Positions 8,244 to 17,627 of a DNA stretch of 43,473 nucleotides are shown piece after piece. The position numbers and the translations under genes were made by a program. The notes beneath the pieces are model-generated. The model ran no database searches, was not told the origin of the DNA, and saw only the letters and a program-made list of their open reading frames with translations. This stretch comes from CAYPQL01 sp964412905. GTDB lineage: Bacteria; Patescibacteriota; Minisyncoccia; JAHIHE01; JAGLIN01. The first letter of the stretch is position 1. Each line of letters starts with the position of its first letter. The DNA is taken from assembly GCA_964412905.1 (NCBI GenBank), contig CAYPQL010000004.1, positions 1-43,473 on the forward strand, read 5' to 3'.

Positions 8244-11078
8244 CTAAAATGTTTTTACGCTTCTATGCCCCGACAAAACTTTCCTCAGCGCCGCTCCCGT
8301 ATGCGACTCTTTATATTTTACAATCTCCTCTGGCGTTCCGGCCGCTATAATTCTTCCGCCCTCGTCTCCGCCTTCGGGACCGAGATCAATAATATAGTCA
8401 GCGCATTTGATCACATCAAGATTGTGCTCAATGACTACAACCGTGTTCCCCGCGTCCACAAGCCTGTTTAAAACATTAAGCAGTTTTTTTATATCGTCAA
8501 AATGAAGCCCCGTCGTCGGCTCGTCAAGAATATACAGAGTTCTGCCCGTCGCCCTTCTGGAAAGTTCGGCGGCCAGTTTTATCCTTTGCGCTTCTCCGCC
8601 GGAAAGCGTGGTGGCGGACTGGCCGAGATGAATGTATCCCAAGCCCACATCGCTCAAAACTTCCAAGACATCACTCACTTGCGGAATGTCTTTGAAAAAA
8701 ACCGACGCCTCGCTCACGGTCATATCCAAAACTTCGGAAATATTTTTTCCTTTATATTTTATTTTCAAAGTCTCCTGATTATATCTTTTTCCCCCGCAAA
8801 CTTCGCACGGAAGATAGACATCGGGAAGAAACTGCATTTCAACTTTTATCAAGCCATCGCCCCTACAAACATCGCACCGCCCGCCTGAGACATTGAAGCT
8901 GAACCTGCCGGGCTGATAGCCGCGAACCTTCGCTTCATTAGTTAAAGTAAAGATTTCCCTGATCGGAGCAAAAAGCCCCGTGTATGTCGCGGGATTGCTG
9001 CGGGGAGTCCTGCCGATCGCCGACTGGTCGATTTGGATTATTTTGTCTATCCCGCCTTCGCCTTCAATTTTGTAATATTTTCCCGGCTTTTGCAAAGAAC
9101 GGTGGATTTTTCTCGCCAGCGCCTTGTATAAAATCTCATTCACCAAGCTTGATTTTCCGGAACCGGAAACTCCGGTCACGCAAGTGAACAATTTCAAAGG
9201 AAAGCTCGCGTCAATATTTTTCAAATTATTTTCCCACGCTTTATAAACCGTTATGAAATTTTTTCCCGCCTTTCTTCTTGATTTTGGAAGCTCTATTTTT
9301 TTTTCGCCGGAAAGATATTGTCCCGTGATTGAATTTTTGTTTTTTATAATTCCGCCGTAGCTTCCCGCGAAAACAATTTCTCCGCCATGCTTTCCGGCGC
9401 CAGGACCAATGTCCACCAGATAGTCCGCCTCCCGCATCGTTTCTTCGTCGTGCTCTATGACGATTAGGGTGTTTCCCAGGTCGCGCAAATGTTTCAAAGT
9501 TTCCAAAAGTTTTTTGTTGTCTCTGGTGTGAAGACCGATGGACGGCTCGTCAAGAACATAAAGGACCCCGACAAGAGCGGAGCCGATTTGCGACGCCAGC
9601 CGAATTCTCTGCGCCTCTCCGCCCGCCAAGGTCGTTCCGCTTCTATCCAGAGTAAGATAATTCAATCCCACATCAATCAAAAATCCCAGCCTGTTTTTTA
9701 TTTCCGCGGAAATTTTCCCCACGATCATTTGCTCTCGCTTATTCAGTTTGAGATTATTAAAATACGCCAAAGCATTGCTAATAGACAAAGACGAAACTTC
9801 CGCGATATTTTTTCCGCCGACTTTCACCGCCAAAGTCTCTTTCCTAAGCCTTAATCCGCCGCATATTCTGCACGGACTCGCGCTCATATATTTTTCCATT
9901 TCTTTTCTGACCGCGGGCGATTCCGTTTTGAAATATCTTTTTTCCAAGTCGCTTATCAGTCCGTTGAATTTCAAACTGAAAACGCGCGTTCCATGCTTGG
10001 CGCGATATCTTACTTCTATATATTCCTCTTCTTTCGCGCCCAAAAGAATAAGGTCTATTTTTTCTTTGGGAATATCTTTGATTCTGGTATTCAGCGGGAT
10101 TCGAAACTGCTGGGCGATTGAATTCAAAAGAGAGCCGTAATAATTATTCGGCTTATAGCTCCACGGCAAAATTCCGCCTTCGCTGATAGTCTTATTTAAA
10201 TCAGGAAGCACGAGCTTTTGATCAATTTCCATTCTGCTTCCCAAGCCGTTGCAGTCCGGACAGGCGCCATAAGGGCTGTTAAACGAAAAAAGCCTCGGCT
10301 CAATTTCAGCAAACCCGATTCCGCAAGAAACGCAGGAAAGATTTTTATTCATCATAATTTCCTCTTTCTCGGAAATTACGGAAACAAGTCCGCCAGATAA
10401 ATTCAGCGCCTGTTCAAGGTCTTCAAAAATCCGGCTTATATTTTTTTCATTGATTTCAACTTCGTCAACAAAAATATCAATGTTATGCATTTTGTATCTG
10501 GTCAAATTTATTTTCTCGTTTATATTCGTCAGCTTTCCGTCTATCCTTGCTTTGATGTATCCTTTTTTATAAATATCATTTAAAAGTTGGAGATATTCCC
10601 CTTTCTTCCCTCGGATTATAGGCGAAAAAATTTGCGCTTTTTTTCCTTCGCCGATCTGAAAAATTTTATCGGCCATCTGTTCAATCGTAAGGGCGGTGAT
10701 TTGCTTCCCGCAAGAAACGCAATGCGGAATTCCGATTTTCGCGAAAAACAGCCGCATATAATCATAAATCTCCGTAATTGTTCCAACCGTAGAGCGCGGA
10801 TTGTGCGAAGCCGATTTCTGGCTGATGGAAATCGCGGGAGAAAGCCCTTCAATATAATCCACATCCGGCTTTTCCATCTGCCCCAAAAATTGCCGCGCGT
10901 AGCTGGAAAGGCTTTCCAAATATCTCCTCTGCCCCTCGGCGAAAATCGTATCAAAAGCCAGCGTGGATTTTCCCGATCCCGATATCCCCGTGAAAACGAT
11001 AAACTCGTCCCGCGGAAGCTCCAAATCAATATTCTTCAAATTATGCTCCCTCGCCCCCTTAATGATTATTTTTTGCAT
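8244..11078 (-). CDS. uvrA: UvrABC excinuclease subunit A
   Basis: Damage-recognition ATPase of nucleotide excision repair. It has two ABC ATPase modules, with Walker A motifs at residues 31-39 (GISGSGKST) and in the second half (GVSGSGKSS). ABC signatures are LAGGEAQRIRLASQ and LSGGEAQRIKLAAE. Zinc modules are visible as CVSCG...CPDCNG, CRICGG, and CDVCRGDG...CEVCGG. The length of 944 aa is full size. The start ATG leads straight into the conserved IIIKGAREHNLKNIDLELPRD. Unlike several neighbouring genes it shows no repeat insertion. It is convergent with ugd. Confidence 0.97.
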   Translation of the reverse strand: MQKIIIKGAREHNLKNIDLELPRDEFIVFTGISGSGKSTLAFDTIFAEGQRRYLESLSSYARQFLGQMEKPDVDYIEGLSPAISISQKSASHNPRSTVGTITEIYDYMRLFFAKIGIPHCVSCGKQITALTIEQMADKIFQIGEGKKAQIFSPIIRGKKGEYLQLLNDIYKKGYIKARIDGKLTNINEKINLTRYKMHNIDIFVDEVEINEKNISRIFEDLEQALNLSGGLVSVISEKEEIMMNKNLSCVSCGIGFAEIEPRLFSFNSPYGACPDCNGLGSRMEIDQKLVLPDLNKTISEGGILPWSYKPNNYYGSLLNSIAQQFRIPLNTRIKDIPKEKIDLILLGAKEEEYIEVRYRAKHGTRVFSLKFNGLISDLEKRYFKTESPAVRKEMEKYMSASPCRICGGLRLRKETLAVKVGGKNIAEVSSLSISNALAYFNNLKLNKREQMIVGKISAEIKNRLGFLIDVGLNYLTLDRSGTTLAGGEAQRIRLASQIGSALVGVLYVLDEPSIGLHTRDNKKLLETLKHLRDLGNTLIVIEHDEETMREADYLVDIGPGAGKHGGEIVFAGSYGGIIKNKNSITGQYLSGEKKIELPKSRRKAGKNFITVYKAWENNLKNIDASFPLKLFTCVTGVSGSGKSSLVNEILYKALARKIHRSLQKPGKYYKIEGEGGIDKIIQIDQSAIGRTPRSNPATYTGLFAPIREIFTLTNEAKVRGYQPGRFSFNVSGGRCDVCRGDGLIKVEMQFLPDVYLPCEVCGGKRYNQETLKIKYKGKNISEVLDMTVSEASVFFKDIPQVSDVLEVLSDVGLGYIHLGQSATTLSGGEAQRIKLAAELSRRATGRTLYILDEPTTGLHFDDIKKLLNVLNRLVDAGNTVVVIEHNLDVIKCADYIIDLGPEGGDEGGRIIAAGTPEEIVKYKESHTGAALRKVLSGHRSVKTF

Positions 11079-11146
11079 ATTTAAACATTATTTATCTGCA
11101 TTTATTTAAATATTCTACTCTAATTTTTATCTTTTGTCCAAATAAA

Positions 11147-11173
11147 AAACATGGCCAAGGGAAGACCATGTTT
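11147..11173 (-). terminator. Rho-independent terminator after the 145-aa membrane protein gene
   Basis: Read on the - strand, AAACATGG and CCATGTTT pair around a ~11-base loop and are followed by a T run (ttttttatt). It lies 180 bases downstream of the 11355-11792 gene. Confidence 0.6.
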
Positions 11174-11181
11174 ATACCCGT

Positions 11182-11310
11182 TGGTTCAATCGTTTCGATT
11201 GAACCATTTATTTTGATTTCAGAATAAATATTATTTTAGACATTAGCTTTTTTGTTTATAGCGCAACCATTCTTGAAATCTAAACATTTGATTCAATCAA
11301 TATGATTGAA
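11182..11310. other. Two related hairpins in the uvrA upstream region
   Basis: The first hairpin (11182-11206) has a perfect 11-bp stem, TGGTTCAATCG against CGATTGAACCA, with loop ttt. The second (11292-11310) has an 8-bp stem, TTCAATCA against TGATTGAA. Both carry the GGTTCAATC / GATTGAACC motif. They lie 100-230 bases upstream of uvrA on its strand. They could be terminators, operator-like sites or repeats. Confidence 0.5.
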
Positions 11311-11354
11311 CCAACAGAGAATCCGCAATTCATTAATCCGTTAATTTAAAATTA

Positions 11355-11792
11355 TCACGAATTAATCCCCACGATCAAATATCCAGCGACTATCAAGAAT
11401 ATTTGAACAAGAAGCGCGGTGAAAATGAGGAAATAAGCCGCCAGTTTTTCTTTGCCGTATAATATGTAGCCCAGAATCACATTGGCGAAAATTATAATCA
11501 GCCCGGCGGAAGAGATCAGGTAGATTTTGCTGTATTCATCCAGATAGTCAACGCCGAAAATTATATTATAGTGGAGAATCGCGGGATAGGCGCTTTCCTT
11601 TTCATTTTGAAAAAAATAAGCCCAAAGAGACCCGTTCAAAACCAAACCGGCAAAAATCAAATTAACGATTAGCTTATTTTTCCAAAATGAATTTGAAAAA
11701 AATAATCTAATTCCGCTCAGCAAAAATTTCAGAAAAATAAAAACTCTTCTTACAAAAACTTTTATTAAATTCTCCTTCTTTTCCTCCGGCAT
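11355..11792 (-). CDS. Small integral membrane protein, unknown function
   Basis: Encodes 145 aa with a basic N-terminal part and three predicted membrane spans: about residues 46-62 (LIVNLIFAGLVLNGSLWAYFF), 91-110 (IYLISSAGLIIIFANVILG) and 118-140 (AAYFLIFTALLVQIFLIVAGYLI). Between the first two spans lies a short outside-type loop with HYNIIFGVDYLDEY. I recognise no catalytic motif. The long hydrophobic spans and the terminator downstream support a real gene. Confidence 0.75.
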   Translation of the reverse strand: MPEEKKENLIKVFVRRVFIFLKFLLSGIRLFFSNSFWKNKLIVNLIFAGLVLNGSLWAYFFQNEKESAYPAILHYNIIFGVDYLDEYSKIYLISSAGLIIIFANVILGYILYGKEKLAAYFLIFTALLVQIFLIVAGYLIVGINS

Positions 11793-11848
11793 TGTTGTCG
11801 GTTAAATTGTTTGAATTATTTCCAAAATGGCAAAACTGCAATATTATA

Positions 11849-11896
11849 TAACAGGTATAATTTTTTTGACGGCCGTCAAAAAAATTATACCTGTTA
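11849..11896. repeat. 48-bp perfect palindrome with central GACGGCCGTC
   Basis: Every one of the 24 base pairs matches. The arm reads TAACAGGTATAATTTTTTTG followed by ACGG. It lies between two - strand genes. A T run inside each arm lets it fold as a hairpin with a U-tract-like segment on either strand, but it is not followed by a T run. A similarly built imperfect palindrome is at 24192-24229. Confidence 0.9.
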
Positions 11897-11936
11897 CGGA
11901 TAGACGGGGTTGTTAAAGCAAGCTAATATAAATAAG

Positions 11937-12062
11937 TCATTTCCCTTTTTTGTTATTTATCTTGCCAAGCTTATTTTTCCTGTCGGCGGCAACTCTAAAA
12001 ACGCTTGGCGTTCTGAAGCCGGTTTTTCCTTTTGAGCATTTTCTGGACGAATGTTTTTTCAT
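11937..12062 (-). CDS. Small basic protein (41 aa), unknown
   Basis: An ORF encoding MKKHSSRKCSKGKTGFRTPS and 21 further residues, strongly basic (about 15 Lys or Arg) with one Cys. It lies in the gap downstream of the Na/Pi cotransporter gene, on the same strand. An in-frame ATG six codons upstream (12080) is an alternative start. No clear ribosome-binding site is present. Codon use (GCC, AGG, GGC) matches the neighbours. It may be a nucleic-acid-binding micro-protein; nothing more can be said. Confidence 0.45.
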   Translation of the reverse strand: MKKHSSRKCSKGKTGFRTPSVFRVAADRKNKLGKINNKKGK

Positions 12063-12097
12063 GGTTTTTATAGTAGTCATAAAGATCTAATAAAATT

Positions 12098-13711
12098 TTA
12101 CTTATATTTAAACCTGTCCACAACCGCGTAGGCGATATTGTCGGAATGGTCGCCGATTCTTTCCAGTTTTGTAAGAAGTTCGGTGAAATATTTTCCATTT
12201 TCCAAAGAGCAAGCCCCGCTGCTCATCCGCTCCAAATGATTGCTGTTGGACTTTTTCACGATTTCATCAACTTTGTTTTCATGCTTTATGATTTCATAAG
12301 CAAGTTTCAGATTGTCTTCCGCCAAAGATTTTATAACGAGATTCTGCATAATTTTCAGTTTCCCGAATATCGCATTCAACTCGTGAATTGCTTTTTCAGA
12401 AAACATTACTTTCTCTTCTTTAACTTCCGCGAATAATTCAGAAACGGCTAAAACATGATCGGCAAGATGCTCCAGGTCCGTTGTAATGTGCATAAGGCTA
12501 TATAACTTTAGCAAGCCTTTCTTATCAAGATTTTGCTGTGAAACTTGAGTTAAATATTCTGATATTTTTCCTGTCATTTTATCTATCTCTTCTTCCTGCT
12601 CTTCAACTTTTTCCAAAAGATCAATTTTATTCTCAGAAAAAATTAATCTGGAATTTTCCAGCATTTCAGAAGCTATTTTTGCCATATTCACAACAGCGCG
12701 ATTGGCTTGTCCAAGCGCGACAGAAGGCGTATAGAGTAATTTTCTGCTTAAATACGAGAGATCGGATTCTTTGCTTGTATTTTCTGGAACATATTTATTT
12801 ATAATTCTTATCACAAAAGGGATAAAAAATAAAAGCATTAAACTATTTATTATATTGTATAGCGTATGTCCATTTGCTATTTGCCTTCCTATATCGCCGG
12901 AAGTAGCGCTTGCTAAATAATTAAAATATTTGAAAAACAATACAAAAACCATAATTCCAAAAATATTAAACAATAGATGCATAATGGCCATTCCGGTTAG
13001 AAAACCTTTTTGCCTTAAGTCTAAAGAAATGACTTTCAGGCTTGAGCCGAGATTTACGCCTAAAATCATATAAAGAGCGGTTTCCAGATTTACAATTTGC
13101 GACAGTCCGAGCGCGACGACAATGACAGATGCCGCGCTGCTGCTTTGCAATATTAAAGTTAAAAAAGCTAAAATAAATATATAGAAAATTTTATAATAAC
13201 TAAAATGATTTATAAAATTAACCGCTTCTTGATTGCCCGATAAAGCCGTTGCCCCGTTAAGAATAAAATACATTCCTAGAAATAAAAAACTGAATCCGAC
13301 AATAACTTCTCCTGCGCTTTGTTTTATTTTATGAGTAGAGAAAATATAGATAAAAACTCCAATCATTAAAATAGGCATAACATATAAGCCTAATTGGAAA
13401 GAAACGAGTTGAGTGGTAATCGTGCTGCCAATATTAGCTCCGAGCATAGCAGAAATTGCCCCGCTATAAACCAAAATTCCCGCGCTCATAAATCCAATTA
13501 ACATCGTGATAGTGGTTCCGCTGCTTTGAACCAAGGCTGTCACTCCCGTGCCGATTATCAAGCCTCTTATCTTGCTGCCCTTAATTCTTCTTAGCATTTT
13601 TTCCAACTTAAACCCCGCAATTTTTTGCAAATTAACGCCAAAAAGATGGATTCCGTAAAGAAGAATGGCAAGCCCCCCGATTATTTCAAAAAATATTGTT
13701 AGATCGATCAT
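12098..13711 (-). CDS. Na/Pi cotransporter family protein with PhoU-like C-terminal domain
   Basis: Probable sodium-coupled phosphate transporter of the NptA/YjbB type. The N-terminal part (about residues 1-310) has 8 or more membrane spans and the two family QSS repeats, VTALVQSSGTTITML and LILQSSSAASVIVVAL, which form the substrate path in this family. The C-terminal part (about 330-535) is a helical PhoU-like bundle (EEQEEEIDKMTGKISEYL, LEHLADHV, TKLERIGDHSDNIAYAV). The length of 537 aa is normal. No pst genes are nearby. Confidence 0.9.
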   Translation of the reverse strand: MIDLTIFFEIIGGLAILLYGIHLFGVNLQKIAGFKLEKMLRRIKGSKIRGLIIGTGVTALVQSSGTTITMLIGFMSAGILVYSGAISAMLGANIGSTITTQLVSFQLGLYVMPILMIGVFIYIFSTHKIKQSAGEVIVGFSFLFLGMYFILNGATALSGNQEAVNFINHFSYYKIFYIFILAFLTLILQSSSAASVIVVALGLSQIVNLETALYMILGVNLGSSLKVISLDLRQKGFLTGMAIMHLLFNIFGIMVFVLFFKYFNYLASATSGDIGRQIANGHTLYNIINSLMLLFFIPFVIRIINKYVPENTSKESDLSYLSRKLLYTPSVALGQANRAVVNMAKIASEMLENSRLIFSENKIDLLEKVEEQEEEIDKMTGKISEYLTQVSQQNLDKKGLLKLYSLMHITTDLEHLADHVLAVSELFAEVKEEKVMFSEKAIHELNAIFGKLKIMQNLVIKSLAEDNLKLAYEIIKHENKVDEIVKKSNSNHLERMSSGACSLENGKYFTELLTKLERIGDHSDNIAYAVVDRFKYK

Positions 13712-13862
13712 AGGATTAAATTGTTAAATTGTTTTAACGCTGTAATTTTATTCTAATACTTCTATGTTTTATGTCAAAGAAAATTTCTCTTGCAATTTCT
13801 CATTTCATTTTCTAAAATATGATAATATGCTATATTGTAAATAGCTTATAAATTTAAATATT

Positions 13863-15221
13863 ATGCAAAAAAACGAAAATCAAACATTTGGCGCGATAGT
13901 CGTGGGAGCCGGGATAAGCGGAATTTTGAGCGCGCTGGCGCTTGGCAAAGAAGGAAAAAAAGTTGTCGTTATTGAAAAAAACAATATCATCGGAGGAAAC
14001 TGCCGCACTTATGAAATCAACGGCTATCATCTTGACACCGGACCGCATATTATCACCAATCTTTTATCCGGGCCATTGAAAACCATAATCAAAAAATATT
14101 TCACGGTCGTTCCGAGATTTTTGCCAATCGGCTCATATTTCGTCCGCGACGGAAAAAAATTTCAAAACTTTCCTTTGACCCTTCTGCAGCTTGCTTATTT
14201 TGACATACTCTCCAAGAAAGAAAGGCTTCTTATTTCCGGAGCTATGATAGACGCGGTGGCAAATTCTTCTTTGAACAAAAAAGCGCTGGAAAAAAGCGTT
14301 TATGACTATATAAAAAAATATAACCCGGCGGAAAAAACCCTGAAACTTGTGGACGCGATCTCATATTTTTTGAGCGGAAAATCAATGTATGAAACCCCCA
14401 CATGGAGAATGCTGGGCGGATCCGGATATATAAATGAAAATAACAATAACAATGGAAATCATTTGCAAAAATTCATTAAATTCGCCAGACATAATTATTC
14501 AACGCAAGGATATCCGCTGGGAGGAATTCAAAGCATAACCGGCTGCGCCTTGAATTCAATGCCCAAAAATAAATCTACTTTCAAGCTTAATGAAAAGGCT
14601 GTTGAATTTATAATAAAAGATAAGGCTGTCAGAGGAGTAAAAACCGATAAAGCTATGTATTATTCGGATTTGGTAATTTACTCCGGATTTATGAAAGACC
14701 TTCCAAGACTTGCGGATTGTCTGGATGAAAAATATAAAAAAGAACTTTCCGAATTAAGCCGGACTAAAAGTTTGACGATTTGGCTGGGGTTGAAAAAAAA
14801 ATTGCCCGAAATTTCTTATATCGGATCGGAAATGTATTTTGACGCGGACACTCCTTATTGGGCGATTCCCGTTTCAAATTTCGATCCTCATCTTGCTCCA
14901 AAAAACAAACAGCTTATTGGATTTACGACGGTTATCAAAGAAGAAGGAGACGCGGAAGAAAAAATAAATAAACTTAAAAGTTCTATTTTTAAAGCTCTGC
15001 CGAACATAAAAGACTGTATTGAATTTGAACATACGCAAACCACCATTCCAGAAAAAGCCGCCATAACTGTCGGCGTAAAATTTCCATCTCCCAAATCGCC
15101 CGTCAAAGGGCTTTATCTTGTCGGAACTGACGCGGATATGAGAAGCATGGGAATCACCAGAGCGTCTTATTCCGTCTTGGAAGCTTTGAAGTTTATGAAA
15201 GAGGATGGGTTTTTGGATTAA
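13863..15221 (+). CDS. FAD-dependent oxidoreductase, phytoene-desaturase / protoporphyrinogen-oxidase-like
   Basis: The N-terminus is a classic FAD-binding Rossmann fold (VVGAGISGILSALALGKEGK, then VVVIEKNNIIGGNCRTYE, residues about 11-50). The C-terminus carries the second FAD contact typical of CrtI-like enzymes (GLYLVGTDADMRSMGITRAS). Total length is 452 aa. The substrate cannot be read from sequence: carotenoid, retinol-type and polyprenyl-like substrates are all possible for this superfamily. No carotenoid genes are nearby. It overlaps the convergent HD-domain gene by four bases. Confidence 0.85.
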   Translation: MQKNENQTFGAIVVGAGISGILSALALGKEGKKVVVIEKNNIIGGNCRTYEINGYHLDTGPHIITNLLSGPLKTIIKKYFTVVPRFLPIGSYFVRDGKKFQNFPLTLLQLAYFDILSKKERLLISGAMIDAVANSSLNKKALEKSVYDYIKKYNPAEKTLKLVDAISYFLSGKSMYETPTWRMLGGSGYINENNNNNGNHLQKFIKFARHNYSTQGYPLGGIQSITGCALNSMPKNKSTFKLNEKAVEFIIKDKAVRGVKTDKAMYYSDLVIYSGFMKDLPRLADCLDEKYKKELSELSRTKSLTIWLGLKKKLPEISYIGSEMYFDADTPYWAIPVSNFDPHLAPKNKQLIGFTTVIKEEGDAEEKINKLKSSIFKALPNIKDCIEFEHTQTTIPEKAAITVGVKFPSPKSPVKGLYLVGTDADMRSMGITRASYSVLEALKFMKEDGFLD

Positions 15222-15751
15222 TATCCGAACATTTTCTCCAATTCCAAAAATCTTTTCAGCGGTTCGGCGCCAAATTCTTTCATTTCTTTTTTAATGCTTT
15301 TTAAGTTGTCTATTTTTTTCCCGCTTTTAGAATGGAACTTATCGGCATAACAAATAATCTTTTCTTCCAACGAGATTGGCAAAAAGTTTTTCTGGGGCAG
15401 CGGCAAATTGTTTTCTATGATATATTTTTTGGAAAGTCCGGCGCCGATATGCCTCTCGGCTATCAAAGACTCTTTTTCCAATCCCTCGCTTCTCAAAATC
15501 TTGCCGCCGATAATTCCATGCTTAAGATAATCAACCTGTTTATTGTTAAAATTTTTCATAAACCCGAAAGAGCCGATATCATGGAGCAAAGCTCCGGATA
15601 TGATTAAGTCAAAGTCTATTTTATCATAAAGCTCCTTCTTGTTTATTATTTCTATGCTTTTCCCCAAAACAGCAAGCCCGTGCTTTAAGACTATTTTATA
15701 ATATTTCTCTTCCAAAGAATACTTTTTTAATAATTTAAAATATTGATTCAT
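15218..15751 (-). CDS. HD-domain phosphohydrolase
   Basis: Metal-dependent phosphohydrolase of the HDIG group, 177 aa. The metal ligands are visible as the N-terminal His (about residue 24, KHGLAVLGKS), HD in GALLHDIGSFGF, His in YLKHGIIGG and in AERHIGAG, and a late Asp in IICYADKFHSKSG. The substrate (a nucleotide or RNA end) is unknown. Small HD proteins of this type are often annotated only to domain level. The 3' end overlaps the oxidoreductase gene tail to tail. Confidence 0.85.
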   Translation of the reverse strand: MNQYFKLLKKYSLEEKYYKIVLKHGLAVLGKSIEIINKKELYDKIDFDLIISGALLHDIGSFGFMKNFNNKQVDYLKHGIIGGKILRSEGLEKESLIAERHIGAGLSKKYIIENNLPLPQKNFLPISLEEKIICYADKFHSKSGKKIDNLKSIKKEMKEFGAEPLKRFLELEKMFGY

Positions 15752-15871
15752 AATTGATTTGTTTAAATGTTTAAATGCTTACAGGTTTTGTATGCTTAAA
15801 TGAATTTTGAGATTGTCTAGCCTAAAAATAAGTGCTATAATGTCTATAAATTTAACCTGATAAATAATAAA

Positions 15872-17443
15872 ATGAATAAAGTCGTCCTTGTAATCCTTGA
15901 CGGGTGGGGAGTCAGCAAAGAAACGAACGGAAACGCGATTGCCAATGCCTACACTCCGAATATGAATAACTTTATAAGTTATTATCCGAACACAATCTTG
16001 CAGGCGTCGGGCATGGCGGCGGGATTGCCGTGGGGAAGAATGGGAAATTCCGAAGTCGGACATATGCTTTTGGGCGCGGGAAAGATATTATATCAAAACT
16101 TTCCCAAAGTATCCCTTGCGATTCAGAACAGAAGTTTTTTTGAAAACAAGGCGCTATTAAAAACAATAAATCACATTAAAAAAAATGATTCTTACGCGCA
16201 TATAATGGGGCTGGTCAGCGACGGAGGAGTTCACAGCCACATTGATCACTTGTATGCCATTTTGGAGTTTTTGAAAATTAATTTCATCGCCCCCGATCGC
16301 GTTTGCATTCATGTTTTTACCGATGGGAGGGATACCGACTCAAAATCCGCTATCAAGTTTATATCGAACTTGCAAAAAAATATTGAAAGCGAAAATTTGC
16401 CCGGAAGAATTACAAGCATAATGGGAAGATATTACGCGATGGACAGAAATAAAAATTGGGACAGGACGCAAATGGCTTATCGCTGCCTCGTGGACAGCGT
16501 TGGAGAAAAAGAAAAAAATCCCATAGACGCGCTGAGCAAATATTACGCGCGCGACATTACCGATGAATTCATAAAACCGACTTTGATCGCGGATGAAAAT
16601 AACAATTACAGGCCGATTAGAGACAACGACGCGGTGATATTTTTCAATATCAGGGAAGACAGGGCCAGACAGCTTGCCAAAGCGTTCGTTGTTGACGATT
16701 TTAATGATTTTGACAGAGGCGAAAAATTGTCCAATGTTGAATTTACGACAATGATTGAATACGAGAAAGAACTTAATGCCAATGTGGTTTTTGCTCCGGA
16801 AAATATAGAATATCCTCTTGGAAAAGTTTTAAGCGAGGCCGGGCTAAAACAATTGAGAATCGCCGAAACCGAGAAATACGCCCATGTCACTTATTTTTTC
16901 AACGGAGGAAAAGAAGACTCTTTTGACAATGAATTCAGAATACTTGTGCCTTCGCCTTCGGTTTCAAGATATGATCAAACTCCGGAAATGAGCGCGGACA
17001 TAATCACCGATCAAGCTTTGAAAGAAATAATGAATGATAAATTTGATTTTATTCTGATAAATTACGCGAATGCCGATATGGTGGGGCATACCGGAAATTT
17101 CAAGGTAGCCATAAAAGCCGCGGAGTTTATTGATCAATGTTTGGGAAGATTGTATGAAGCGGCAATAAAAAATAACGCGACGCTTATAATAACGGCGGAT
17201 CACGGCAACGCGGAAGAAATGTTTAATGTAAGAACCGGAGAAACAATAACCGGACACTCCACAAACCCCGTTCCTTTTATTTTGATAAACAAAGACAATA
17301 AGTTTAAAGAACAACGGGACACGGAATCATATTTTCAAGAGATAGGAGGAATGCTGATCGATGTCGCTCCCACAATTTTGGAAATCTTTAATATTCCAAA
17401 GCCGCGAGAAATGACCGGCAGAAGCTTGTTGGACAGTTTGTGA
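15872..17443 (+). CDS. gpmI: 2,3-bisphosphoglycerate-independent phosphoglycerate mutase
   Basis: Interconverts 3- and 2-phosphoglycerate in glycolysis through a phosphoserine intermediate and two Mn ions. It begins VVLVILDGWGVSKETNGNA with metal ligand Asp10; the catalytic Ser60 is in GRMGNSEVGH. Later motifs include VSDGGVHSHIDH, HVFTDGRDTDSKSA, SIMGRYYAMDRNKNWDR, NYANADMVGHTG and ITADHGNAEEM. The length of 523 aa is typical. It stands alone without other glycolytic genes. Confidence 0.97.
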   Translation: MNKVVLVILDGWGVSKETNGNAIANAYTPNMNNFISYYPNTILQASGMAAGLPWGRMGNSEVGHMLLGAGKILYQNFPKVSLAIQNRSFFENKALLKTINHIKKNDSYAHIMGLVSDGGVHSHIDHLYAILEFLKINFIAPDRVCIHVFTDGRDTDSKSAIKFISNLQKNIESENLPGRITSIMGRYYAMDRNKNWDRTQMAYRCLVDSVGEKEKNPIDALSKYYARDITDEFIKPTLIADENNNYRPIRDNDAVIFFNIREDRARQLAKAFVVDDFNDFDRGEKLSNVEFTTMIEYEKELNANVVFAPENIEYPLGKVLSEAGLKQLRIAETEKYAHVTYFFNGGKEDSFDNEFRILVPSPSVSRYDQTPEMSADIITDQALKEIMNDKFDFILINYANADMVGHTGNFKVAIKAAEFIDQCLGRLYEAAIKNNATLIITADHGNAEEMFNVRTGETITGHSTNPVPFILINKDNKFKEQRDTESYFQEIGGMLIDVAPTILEIFNIPKPREMTGRSLLDSL

Positions 17444-17564
17444 TCATAAAGATATAATAACTAATTTTCAATTTCTAATTTCTATTAAATTTTCAATGAA
17501 GCAATTTTCAAACAATAATTTAAACAAATAAAAGTTTAGAAATTAGAGAATTAGAAATTTAATG

Positions 17565-17594
17565 TCCGCTTTCTGCGGATTCGCCATAGGCGGA
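17565..17594. repeat. Degraded 30-bp palindrome copy
   Basis: Same length and similar sequence to the perfect palindromes in pth and trmD, but with several mismatches. It sits in the gpmI-trmD spacer, flanked by facing AT-rich repeats of the ttttcaatttctaatttc / gaaattagaaattgaaaa type. Confidence 0.7.
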
Positions 17595-17627
17595 AAAATT
17601 AGAAATTGAAAATTAATTTATAAAAGC

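Noticed and set aside
8199..11084. Several + strand frames of 60-165 codons opposite uvrA
   Set aside because: They are antisense shadows of a fully conserved uvrA and show no domain or start signal.
11182..11310. tRNA gene suggested by GGTTCAATC
   Set aside because: No cloverleaf or acceptor stem can be formed around it.
11995..12198. 67-codon - strand frame overlapping the 3' end of the Na/Pi cotransporter gene
   Set aside because: It overlaps a conserved gene in another frame. The 41-aa frame at 11937-12062 has better codon use and no overlap.
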